From the NCBI GenBank assembly GCA_001599595.1, contig BCHH01000006.1:1361197-1425196 (forward strand): 64,000 nt of DNA, read 5' to 3'. Below the pieces are notes generated by a model. The model had not been told where the DNA came from. It was given only the letters and a program-made list of their open reading frames with translations, and ran no database searches. Source of the DNA: Beverwykella pulmonaria (lineage: Eukaryota; Ascomycota; Dothideomycetes; Pleosporales; Melanommataceae). Shown piece after piece: positions 24,340 through 35,867 of the stretch. Within the stretch, counting starts at the first letter, position 1; each line of letters begins with the position of its first letter. The translations under genes and the position numbers were made by a program.

Positions 24340-27300
24340 ATGTCCTTCCTCTTCGGGAAGAAGAATAAGCAGCAACCCAATGCACTCCCGCCCGCCACCA
24401 GAGAGATTTCGTCGTCGGCAGGGCCTGGCCCGCAGATACCCACAGCAAATGGAGCGGGCGGGCGCGATCCTGAGAAGCCTCGCGGTGGGCCGCAAACCCA
24501 GACGCCCACCCCCGGAGCCAGCGTAAACAACTCCCTCAGCTCTCTGAATCCCGCCAACACCGCGAGCCCGGAGCCCAAAACCTTGCGGGACAGGTCCGAT
24601 TCGGATTTTCAGGTGGGTGTTTCCCCTACGTGAGCACGCAGCTGTTCCGTCTGGAACGCTGTTGTGGCCCATGGCAGAACACGCCAAATCACTGACCACG
24701 CCGCGCAGAACCCCCAGAATGCACAGAACCCGCAAAACTCTCGGACGCCTCGAGCACCGCAAGACTCCCCGTACCCCTGGTCCTCCCGGCGATTGAACTT
24801 CACCACCAGTGTGAATCCGTTCCCGCGGTACGGCGCCGCAATCAACGCGACCGCTTCCAAAGATGGCATCATCTACATCATGGGAGGCCTTGTGGGCGGA
24901 TCCACCGTCAAGGGGGATCTGTGGCTTACAGAAATGGGCAACGGAAGCATGGCTTGCTATCCCATTTCGACTACCGGCGACGGACCCGGACCCAGAGTGG
25001 GCCATGCCAGCCTGTTGGTTGGCAATGCGTTCATCGTGTTCGGTGGGGATACGAAACTGGAAGATAATGATGATTTGGATGATACACTGTATCTCTTGAA
25101 TACCTGTGGGTAACGCCAAACCCCGTCTTCTAGTATTGCAGCTAACAGCGTCCAGCAACGAAGCATTGGTCGAGAGCGCTACCACAGGGCCCCCGGCCGA
25201 CCGGTCGGTACGGGCATACGTTGAATATATTGGGATCCAAAATATACATATTTGGAGGGCAGGTCGAGGGCTTCTTCTTTAATGATCTGGTCGCATTTGA
25301 TTTGAACTCGCTGCAGTCATCGGCGAGTCGATGGGAGGTCCTGCTCCCAAACACCAAGGACGGCATCTTGACCTCGCCTCAGGGTCGAGCACCTCCAGCG
25401 CGAACAAATCATTCCATTGTCACATGGAATGACAAGCTCTATCTGTAAGCATCACGGCACCGCAGCCCATATTGCGCGCACTAATGGTTGCCTGAACAGA
25501 TTTGGCGGTACCGACGGCGTCAGTTGGTTCAACGATGTTTGGAATTACGACCCGCGATCAAATTCGTGGAGCGAGCTGGATTGTATAGGTTACATACCCG
25601 TCGCTCGAGAAGGTCACTCCGCTACCCTGGTCAATGACACCATGTACATCTTTGGTGGCCGGACGCAAGAAGGAGTGGATCTTGGAGACCTCGCAGCTTT
25701 TCGCATATCTTCTCGCCGATGGTATATGTTCCAGAACATGGGCCACTCTCCCTCTCCACGGTCTGGCCACAGCATGACGGCCTTCGGGAAACACGTCATC
25801 GCTTTAGCAGGTGAACCAAGCTCTTCCGCCAGCGATCGAAACGAATTAAGCCTTGCCTATATCCTGGACACATCGAAAATAAGGTATCCGCCGAACGAGA
25901 ATGCGCCTGTACAGCAGCCAGGAATGAATGCACCCAGGAAAATGAGTGGCGGGGAAAGGAGTAACGTTGTTCCTGGAAAGGCGGGCTCGCCTCCACCGCG
26001 TGAGAGTCCCATGACTGGCCCACAGCAATCGAGAGGACCGGGACCGGACACACTGAATGGTGTAGGAGCTGCCGGGTCTCGGCTGCCGCGCGCTGCCGCT
26101 GGGCAAGCACCTTCAGGTCCCCCACCGCTTCAACAGGCTCCTCAGCCAAGAGCAAACGGGCCTGTTCCAGCACCTGCCCCCGGACCTACCACCGCTGCGC
26201 CCAGGAACAAAACGCCCACCAAAGGCGATCGTGGGTATGGTCCACCGGTTGACACAAGAGCTGCCTCCTTAGACCGAGAAAACTCATTACCGAGCGCAAG
26301 GGATAGTCCCTCAACAGCTGAAGCGCTTGCGCAGCCAGGCATGATGAACGGTTCACGGAAGGTGTCAGATGCGGTCAGCCATAAAGAGTCCATGGACACT
26401 TCGCGATCAGGGAGTGCGGTTTCGCGGAACACGTCCAAATCACACCGGCAACAACACTCGCTCGAGAGTATCGAACAAGGAACACCGAGGCGGTCCATTG
26501 AAGCTCAACAGCGTGCATTAAGTCGAGAGGCCGAACATCGACCTTCTGACAGCGGGGTGGGCGCTTCTCCTGCGCTCATTCACCAGAATGACGAGTTGAT
26601 GCGGGAGCTCGAAGTAGCTAAGAGCCGGAATGCCTGGTATGCCTCAGAGTTGGCTCTCGCTCGCAAGGCCGGTTATAATCTGGGGGCGTCCAGTCCTATG
26701 CTAGATGAGCGAGCGGCGGACGTATTCGGCGACGAGGAACGACCATTACTTGAAGCTTTACTGAAAATGAAGAATGAGCTGGAACGAGTGCAAGGCTCCA
26801 TCAAATCTCAGGGCAGCGATGCCGCTAAGAAGATTGCTGAAATAGAGAGACAAAGAGATGCTGCCATCAGTGAAGCCATTTATGCCAAGGCAAAACTGGC
26901 AGCCCATGGCGGTGGCAGTCAAGGTGGTACACCCCAGCCCGACGGTACTCGAAGCACGGCAACGCCTGACATGGATCGCGTAAACGATGTCAACCGCCGA
27001 CTGGCTGCCTCACTGGCTGCCCAAACAGAACTGGCGGCCAAACTCGAGAAACTCTCGCATCAAATTGAAGGTGAACGCAAGGCGAAACAGCTAGCAGAAG
27101 AGACTGCGGAAGCCGCTCAGAGGCGTGTACAAGAGCTTGACTCGTCCCGACAAAAGAATGCCGCCGAGTTCGAAAGCTTACGGTCCGAATTGCACGAAGC
27201 AGAACGGGTCGCGCGAGAAGCCTCCGCGAATGCGGTTGAATCACAAGCATCGTCTCGACTTCTTGCAGTCGATAAGAACCAATTGAGCGCTAGATACGCC

Positions 27301-29046
27301 AAAGTTTCAGAAGAAACAAAAACTCATGCTGCCGTACTTGAGTCGCTCCGCGAAGCTGTTGCAGCGTCCTCAGACAAATCCACATTACTTGAAAAGAAGC
27401 TCGAAGAGGAGAGATACCAACGGGACATCCTACGCCAAAAGCTTTCGCAGCTGCGTGCAGAGCATGAAGACCGGACAACCGAGCTGGAAACTGCATCGCA
27501 AAAACTTCGCGACGCCGAAGAGCTTGCAGAGAAATACGCGGAGGAAGCGCGTCTTCATCGACAAGCTGTCCTTGCGGGTCTCGGCAAAATGGCAGACCGT
27601 GGTGATGATGAACACGAAGCAATGGACGAACGCGTGGTCATTCTCCAACAGCAAGTGGAAGCTGCAAATGCCATGGTTCGTAAGAATCAAGTAGCTGCCG
27701 ATCAATCGTCCGAAAAACTTCGTCGAGCAGAGGAAAGGATTGCTGGCCTGGAGGCTTATCAAGAACAATCTAGTCGAGAGGGCCTCACCATTCGCAAACA
27801 GTTACAACAAGCCATGCGGGACATGCAGGCTTCCGAAGCAGAAAAGGCGGAGCTTCATCAACAACATGAACGCCTTCGCCTTGAGAGTAACGCTTTCGAG
27901 GTCCAGCTAAGGACTTTGAAGAATCTTCTTGAAGAACGGGGTGTCAATCACGTTGATGCACGTCGCTCGAGGGCAATTGATAGCCCAAGCTCAAGATACG
28001 GTACTCCAGAGCTCAATCGTGTCCGTGAACTAGAGCAGCAAATCGATTCCATGAACAAAGCACACGAAGAAATGCGGTCTGTCTTTGAGCAACGGGAGCA
28101 CGACGTCAGCAAGGATTGGGAAGAAAAACTCCAGGCTCTACACAACGACCACCAAGCCGCGGTCAAATATCTTCGAGGCACAGAAAAAATGCTCTCTAAG
28201 ATGAAGCAAGAGTTGGACCGCTATAAGAACACAAACACTAAGCTAGAGGAAGAGCTTGCACAAGCGAGACAAGCCTCCCGGAGCCCCACAAAAGAACAAT
28301 CCAGCGAATGGGAGACGGAGCGAGAGTCACTCCGTACGGAGCTCTCCGCTGCTCAGGCCAACATGAAGTCCACGGTTGCTCGACTTGAAGAGCAAATTAC
28401 CACGCTTCAATCCGAGCTGGCCTCCGCCCGACAGAACCATGAACTTGCGGCAAAGAAGGCCAAAGAAGCTGAGACTTCTGCGGAGCAGTCTCGCGCCGAT
28501 CTCGAAACTCTTCGCCATGAAAATGCTCTAATCGAAGAGCGCGCGCGGGCAGCCGAGACTCGCGTGCAGATGTTCCTTGATCAATTTGAGACATCTGTTG
28601 ACAATTATCGTCGCCAGTCTCAGATTCCTGGTTCTGCCGTGAATGGCGAGCAAAGCCGGCATCGTCCACATGATAGCATCGCTTCAGGTGATTCCATCTA
28701 CAGTGATAACGACGCCTCTAGTACACCTGAAGCTGCTCACGGTCCGAACTCTGGAGCTACGCGAAATTCAATGGCTCTCGACAACCTTGCCTCTGAGCTC
28801 GACGCCTTGCGAAGTCATTGGGAGACCACGAACAAGGCTTATCGGCTGAGCGATCGATTTGACTTCGAACAGACACCCACAAGCGAGAAGAACGAGCTAA
28901 GCGAGTCGCTCGCTTCGTGGAGGAAACGAATGGACATGGAGGATGACGAGGATGATAATGGAGAGAAGACTGGAAAGACAGGTGCTCAACCACACCCTTC
29001 CACTACTTCCACCACAACAGGTCCCGGGGGCTCCGTGATGATCTGA
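24340..29046 (+). CDS. Kelch/coiled-coil cell-end marker, Tea1-like
   Basis: Probable orthologue of fission yeast Tea1 / Aspergillus TeaA, delivered by microtubules to the cell tip, where it marks the site of polarised growth. Four exons: 24340-24612, 24709-25105, 25156-25444 and 25500-29046; 1,501 residues. The N-terminus is low-complexity with NPQNAQNPQNS. Six Kelch-type blades span about 125-420: IIYIMGGLVGGS, AFIVFGGDT, KIYIFGGQ, YLFGGTDGVSWFNDVW, MYIFGGRTQEGVDLGDL and a weaker HVIALAGE. A Pro/Ser-rich linker follows (about 440-680), then nearly continuous coiled coil (about 690-1,360) with long Glu/Lys/Gln heptads. The C-terminus is acidic, then Thr-rich. Yeast Kel1/Kel2 share the design, but the length and tip-growing context favour Tea1. 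Confidence 0.92.
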
Positions 29047-30110
29047 GCGGTACTGACTTACATGATTGGGTGTTTTCTTTTGAACTTGAACGCAAAGACA
29101 AATGTCGATATGTTCACCTGGGCTCGTCTCTCTTAGCTGCGACTTCTGGAGGGTCCCTCTTTGCTTCCTTGTGGGACCGGCTGTCTCTCACTTGCATGAT
29201 CGATTTTGCCTACATGGCGCTGCATGACTTTGTCGGACCTTAGTTCCTTTCTTCCGATACACAGTCTTCGTTCTATACCATATTCTTTATGTTTTTATTT
29301 CCTTTACCGCCTTAATTTTGTCTCTCGTTAAGAACCGATTTCACTACATCGCCTCTTTGACTCGAACGACATGTCCTGGGAATTTGTTTTGGCGTTTGAA
29401 AGGAATGTACTGGCTGTGTTGCAGGATATCAGAGCCAGGAAATATTTTTGTGTTTAATCAGTTGCGAGAACGGAGAGAATAAAGACTTATGAATGCTTGG
29501 ATTCGTTGCTTTGATTCACATTGTTGGCGTGACATTCGAATTCGAATTCGAATTCGAATCCTTATAAATAGAGACATGCTGTAATATGATGGGGGTGATG
29601 ATGCTAAGCTCCAGTAACTCTCAAGAATGATGCCTAGCATGGCGAGACACGCACATCAAAACTCAAGGCCACAGTTTGTCATTATATTCCTACATATTAC
29701 TCTCAATAAACACTGCATAGCGGCGTAGTCTGTCGTGCGAGACTGTCAGCCAAGCCCCCTGCACTCCCCTGCTAGCGTCATCTTCAACCTAATCCATCCA
29801 GGCAACATTCACGACTTTGCCGCGAAGACAGGTGATCAAAACGTGTCTCCCCGTCTTATTGGTCAGGCAGGCATGTCTTATGTCTCAATTTCTTGTTATA
29901 AAACGGTGGGGGGGCTCGTTATTGTCCAAACCACCTTTTCCTAGCTTGAACTCTTCGCTGTGGCTTCTCGCTCCGCTCAAACTTTGTAGCAAGCCCACCC
30001 AATACCAATACGAGCCCCTCCTTTTCTCATTTCGCAATTGGTGTTCTTTGTCTTTGGCTTTGCCAACCTCTCACCCTTCTCCCAAGCCGAATCTAAGCCA
30101 AACTATCACC
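29047..30110. other. Intergenic, hexamer repeat inside
   Basis: The 3' region of the Tea1-like gene and the promoter of the ankyrin gene. Only short unrelated open frames occur. A hexanucleotide repeat is listed separately. The 90 bases before the ankyrin gene are pyrimidine-rich (CTCACCCTTCTCCC), a common fungal promoter and leader feature. Confidence 0.55.
29534..29559. repeat. ATTCGA hexamer repeat, about four copies
   Basis: ATTCGA is repeated 4.3 times. Because ATTCGAAT is self-complementary, the whole tract is a palindrome that could fold into a cruciform. TATAAATA follows four bases later. Confidence 0.85.
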
Positions 30111-33100
30111 ATGTCTACCCTACCTGCCGTCCCAGTCAAGCACTCGAACTTCATTCCGTATCTTCACTCTCATCCAGACAAACCTCTCTCGCAGTTGCTT
30201 GAGCCGTACAAACAGTACGATGCGAAGCTTCGCGAGGTCTTCGCCCAAGAGCCGAATCATGCGGTTCTAGACGACCCGTACATCAACGTTGTGCCTGTCT
30301 TCAATGGGCATCAGAAGGATGTCAAGATCAAGGCTCGAGACCTGGAGTCTGAGTCTATTCAAGAGAAGGAGAAATATGTCATGCCTCTCCAACCTGCTGA
30401 AAGACGTCCAAATGAATCCCCCGCCATTGTTGGGGATATCAAAGAATTCCAGCAGAACTTTGCTCTATTTTGCGAGTCTTCTCTTGTTGACTTGGATTGG
30501 AGCAACGTTGTGGCAGCCGGGTAAGATATTTTCTTTCACCACATTGCTCTCTACCCAATAGCTCCAAATTAATCATACCAGCTCCGCTGTTGTAACATGT
30601 CTCCTGCCTGTCCCAGCCAAGCATAACAAGTCCAAGAAGACTCTGCGCAAGTACTATCACGACACCATTGCTCCTGCCTCCGACGTCGATCTCTTCATTT
30701 ACGGTCTGAATGAAGAGGAAGCCATCAAGAAGATTATTCAGATCGAACAACGCATCAAAGACAGTATTCTGACTGAGACGACCACCATTCGTACGAAGAA
30801 TGCAATCACGATTGCGAGTCAGTATCCAACGAGACATGTTCAGATCGTCTTGCGCCTCTACAAATCAGTTTCTGAGATTATCACTGGCTTCGATGTAGAT
30901 TCCTCGTGCGCAGCCTACGATGGGAAGCAGGTCTGGGCAGCTCCAAGAGCACTTACAGCTTATATGACACAGACCAACACCATTGACTTGACCAGGCGTT
31001 CTCCTTCGTACGAGAATCGTCTTTCCAAGTACTCACACCGCGGATTTGAGGTATACTGGCCTGATCTAGATCGAAGCAGAATCGACCCAACCATCTACGA
31101 GCGAAATTTTGCGAGAACAGTTGGGCTGGCGAGGCTCCTTGTTCTCGAACGACTACCAACTAAGTCAGAGCGTGAGGCGTACATGGATGAGAGGCGTGTT
31201 GAGCGCGGCCGACCTGCTATCAATCGTTATCCCGACTTCAGCAACCAAGGCAATATCAAGGACAAATATGAAGACGAGGTTGCGGAGTGGGTGGATGCCG
31301 AGGATGTCAGTGACTACCGTAAGTTCAAAAGCCCGACAAGGTTGATCAAATTGCTGATGCTTTGGATTAGATACCTTCACGATACCATACGGTCCTCAAT
31401 TTTACGCGAAGAAGATCGAGAAGCTTCTGTACACTAAGGATGTCCTCTTAAACGCCGAATGGAACAAGCGTGACGACCGTGAAGTGAACCTTCATCGGCA
31501 TCCTGCGTTCTTTGGCTATGCTGAAGACGTGATTAAAGATTGCTGCGGATTTTGTCCAAAGCCCGTGACACCCGAAGAAGAGGATATCGCGGAGGAAGAG
31601 TCCAAGATCTATGTTTCCGGAGAAATCTCTTTCATCAAGGACGATGCAGGACGCCAGGCAATCGGCTCTTTCCATCCAATTACAGACGACGACTGGACTG
31701 AGATGGCATATGTCGGGAACACTGCTCGACTGTGCCAAGCCATCATCGACAACGATTTAGAGCACGTTGAGGACTGGCTTGAGCAAGAAGGATCGGATCC
31801 CAACTGTCGCGATCACACTGGGCGCACTCCGTTACACCTCGCTGTCACATCTTCCTCCCCCGAAGTAGTCAAAGCACTTATCAACCACGGTGCTCGCCTG
31901 GTTGCCCGTCTAGCCGATGGTCGCACCGCTTTACATCTCGCTTCGGCGCGTGGAGATGTAGAGATGGTCAAGATGATTATGCAGAAGAGTGAGGAGAATG
32001 AAGAGGAGGAATCCAAGAAAGAAGATCTCCGGAAACAAGCACGGGCCGCCGCAAGAAAGGAGCAGGGCGGGGCGAAAGGCGAGCAGAAGAAGACGACTGA
32101 AACCGATGCAGAGGACAGTGATGTTGAGACGGTTGAAAAGGAGGACTCCGACGACGATATGCAGTCTACGACAACCGGTTCATACATCAAGGTCAAGGAA
32201 CAGAAGAAGACCGAAGAGTTGAACACCCTTGAAGATGAGGACGCGGACGAACCAGATGTCTACGATGTCAATGTCCTCACATGGGATTCTAAGTGTTCGC
32301 CTCTCCATTACGCGATTTTAAATGGTCACACCGAGGTAGTGAAGGAACTGGTTCAAGGTTTCGGCGCTGATCCGCTCTTACCGATCAAACTCCTGAACAG
32401 TCACGACAAATCTCCCCGCGGTGCCATCTTAACGCTAGTTCTGGCTCTTCGCTTGCCTTTAGAGAAGGCCAAAGCCATGACACGGGTACTGCTAGAAATT
32501 GGCGCTTCATCTGCTCAAGCCAACACCACGCAGACAACAGCACTTCATTTCATCTCAGGGGAGCAGCCAGAAGTCATTGAGACCTTGTTCCAATTCGATG
32601 AGCCTGCAGCCAAACGAGCAATCAATCACCTTTCGGTCAGCGGCAGCTCATGGTCCCCGTCGGCCGAGAGCCCGTTGATGAGTGCCATATCGAATCGAAA
32701 TTCCCTTGCGGCCTTGAAGCTGTTAGAAGCCGGAGCGCACCCGAAAATCGAATTCAAAGATTGGATCAAATCGGTAGAAACACAGTACGAGAAAGTTGCT
32801 GAGCGTGACTCCAAGCAGAACCACGATCAGTTCGTGAAGGATGTGGAGCAACCGATTGTGCTCGCAGTCCAAACCGAGCTTCCAGAGATCGCCCTCCAAC
32901 TTCTCGCCCGAGGCTCTGATCCGAATACTCTCCCAAAAGAAACACAACATGGCATCGTGGACGAATGGTACCGCGGATACAACAAAATGGAATCACTTTT
33001 GGAAATCGTCCAAAGCAAGCTCCAGGCCTTGCACAATTTTAAAGATGACAAACCGCCAGCCATGTCGGAAACTAACTTGAAAGAAGGGATTGATTACCTC

Positions 33101-35675
33101 AAGGGTATCGAGCCAGGTTCCTACAAGCACTTCATTGCACAGGTCCAACTCGAGGCGGCACGTGAATCCGACAAACAAAAGAAAAAGAACTACGAGTCTC
33201 AGCTCGAGAAGTACAATGAGCGTGAGGGCGTTGAGGAGAAAAGAGCAGCCGTCGAAGCGCTTGCGAAGGGGTTTGAGAATGTCGAGAAAGAATTGATAGT
33301 CAGAGGAGCGAAGACTTTCAAGGAGCTCTACCCAGATATTGTGGAGGAGAGGAAGAATGAGAGCGATCCATATCTTTATCCTGAACAACCAACTCTGCCC
33401 TGGGAAGTCACATTCGGCTTCGACGTACACGACCTCGAAGAAGAGACTCGTGAAGCCTACCTGAAATTGCAAGTTCCATTCATTTGAGTATCGTTCTGGC
33501 TTGATATACTGACGCATCCATAGGTTCCAAGCAGCTTGGGATGGTGATATTGCTACAATAAAGTCGTTGACTCTCGCACCCTGGGGTCCTTCGAGTGACA
33601 AAACACCATTGAAGATTGCAGTCACGGATGGAAACGATCAGTCGCCCTTCAGTCTGGCAATCCTTCGCGGCCATTTCGAAGTAGCACGAGATATTGTTGA
33701 GATCTCATACGCTCAATATTCTCCAGATGAGAAGAAAGAAAAGGCGCGCTACCGATTGGGCAAAGTTCGCGACGAAGATGACTTCGACGAAGACGAAGAC
33801 GAAGACGAAGATGCCAGCAATTTGAGCGACTCGAGTGATATCCCAGTGCAGAAAGATATCATCAACGACGAGTTCACAGTTGACATTATGAAGGCGGTAG
33901 AATCGGTCAAGAGTAAGACCTCGCCGATGACGTTCATGTCATGGTCTTGTTCTTCACTCTGGCACTACGTCAAATTCTGCGCAAACGGCAAGCAGTTTAC
34001 GTACGGTCTGGATAACCGCAAAGTAGAAGAGAGTTATAGCCTGGATTTTTCGTCCTGGGCAATTATCACCAACGACCTGCCCTTGTTCTCATTGATGCTG
34101 GATCTGAAAATCGAGTGGACCGATCGCCTAACCAAAGACTCAGACGGTTCTTCCAACTTTCCGACATTTTCCCAGGATGAGTTCGAGCAAGCTATCCAAT
34201 ACAGTAGACTAGACATGCTAGCAGAAATGATTAAGCATGGAGGCGCTGGGATGGAGCTGGAATCGCTTGTCAAGAAGTCCGGTGTTAAGTACAAAGAGAA
34301 ATCGGAATTCTATCAGGGTCTTAGTGTAAGTTTACCCCAAGATCTCGATGTACAAGTTACACAGCTCAACAATAGATATCCAGGTACATGGAAAAAAGAT
34401 GTCGAAGTGGATCTCGGCTGCGAGAGGTACATACACTCGCAGTATCAGAGACATTAGCCCGCCTCTACTTCAGGCTGCTTTCAAGGGCAGTCTTGCAAGT
34501 GTTGAGTTCTTCATGAGCGACACACCCGCACGCCATTATCGCGACTTCGCCGAAGCATACAAGCACGACAAGCTGATCACACACCTCAATGAAGCGGCCG
34601 GTGGATTCGACAAGACTCTCATGAAATGGCTTGGTGCTAGACGTGAGTCATACACTTATCTTCAGTTTTCATCAAAGGCACTGACATTATCGTAGGTGAA
34701 CTTGCTCTCCACTGCGCCGTTATGGCAGAACCAAGACCGGAAACGATGAAATTGATTGAGTACTTGTTGAAGGTGAACCCTGACTCACTCGAGCTCAAAT
34801 CCAAACAAGGACACACGCCACTTGCCCTTGCGTTCTCGCTAGGCCGAACTGAAGCCGCCAAACTTTTGATATCTGCAGGTGCCAATCAAACAACTCGTGA
34901 TTCGGACGGAGCGAACATTCTCCATCTCATCCTATGCTCCCCGTACACCTCTTCCACCCCACACGATAACATACTCAAGAAGTCTCTCGAGCTTGTCGAC
35001 AAGCGCTTAATTGGGTCTCTCCTCATGGAACGATCTTCCCATCAACCAGGCTCACTGACCCCATTCATGCGCTGGTTAAGATCAGGAAGTCATAGCCTGG
35101 ATGCACTACACACTCTCCTCGATTTTGGCTCATCTACCGGAAATGAGCACCTCGAGCTCCTGGACGGTTCTGGCGACACGCCACTGCACTACGCGGTCAA
35201 GTCGCAGAACATGGACGATGTGGAAACAATACTCAAGTACCGCCCGGATCTCTTGTACCGCGAGAACAGCGTTGGAAGGACGCCGTACGAAATGGCAGAG
35301 GATGCGTATATAGCGAATTGTGTCGACGATGTGCCGAGAATTTCGTCGGGAGGGTCTTACTCGGTTATCAACCAGGGTGTTTATACCTTTGCGAAGGACT
35401 ACAAAAGTGGTAAATATGTTGAGAAAGTGGAGACCGTCTGGCGATTTTGTGAGAAGTTCGCAAAGGAACATCCGGGCAAGCGGAGGTTGGTGAGTTTGCT
35501 GGACGCGAACGAGCTTGCGAAGAGGTTGGCCAACAGGCATACGGGACGGCAGAATAGGAGCAGGGATGATGATGGAAGTGATGCCGAGTCTGACGACGGT
35601 ACCACGGAAGATGGCATGGATGAAGTGGCTCAGTGGTATGGGTCTGCTCCGTCGAATCCGCGTGAATCGGAATAG
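30111..35675 (+). CDS. Large ankyrin protein with nucleotidyltransferase-like N-terminus
   Basis: I know this as a conserved but uncharacterised fungal protein type. Six exons: 30111-30520, 30582-31318, 31371-33468, 33524-34325, 34384-34642 and 34696-35675; 1,761 residues. The third intron starts GC rather than GT (GCAAGT at 33469), the only donor that restores frame and gives LKLFQAAWDGD. Residues 130-260 carry GS at 137-138, DVD at 171-173 and a third acidic cluster FDVD at 240-243, the spacing expected of a polymerase-beta-type nucleotidyltransferase fold. Ankyrin-type helices appear at about 530-590 (GRTPLHLAVTSSSPEVVKAL, GRTALHLASARGDVEMV), about 690, about 1,440-1,500 and near 1,600 (GDTPLHYAVKSQNMDDVETI). 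Acidic and Lys/Glu runs separate the blocks. Activity is not shown; the fold is inference. Confidence 0.85.
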
Positions 35676-35867
35676 GCGGACTTGGATAGAAATCGTCAGA
35701 GTGGGTTGAGTGTTGACTATGAGACTCAATCACTAAGCCCTCCTAGCAAATAATGCAGAATTTAAATTTAGGTCACTGCAGAATTGCTTGATGTAATGTC
35801 ATGTTTCTCCATCAGACGTACTACCTCTTCTGCATGCCCAAAATCCCCACACATTAGCCCTTCCCCT

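Noticed and set aside
24145..25185. 346-codon minus-strand open frame
   Set aside because: It lies antisense over the start of the Tea1-like gene, whose spliced Kelch reading is far stronger; low-complexity Gly/Arg composition.
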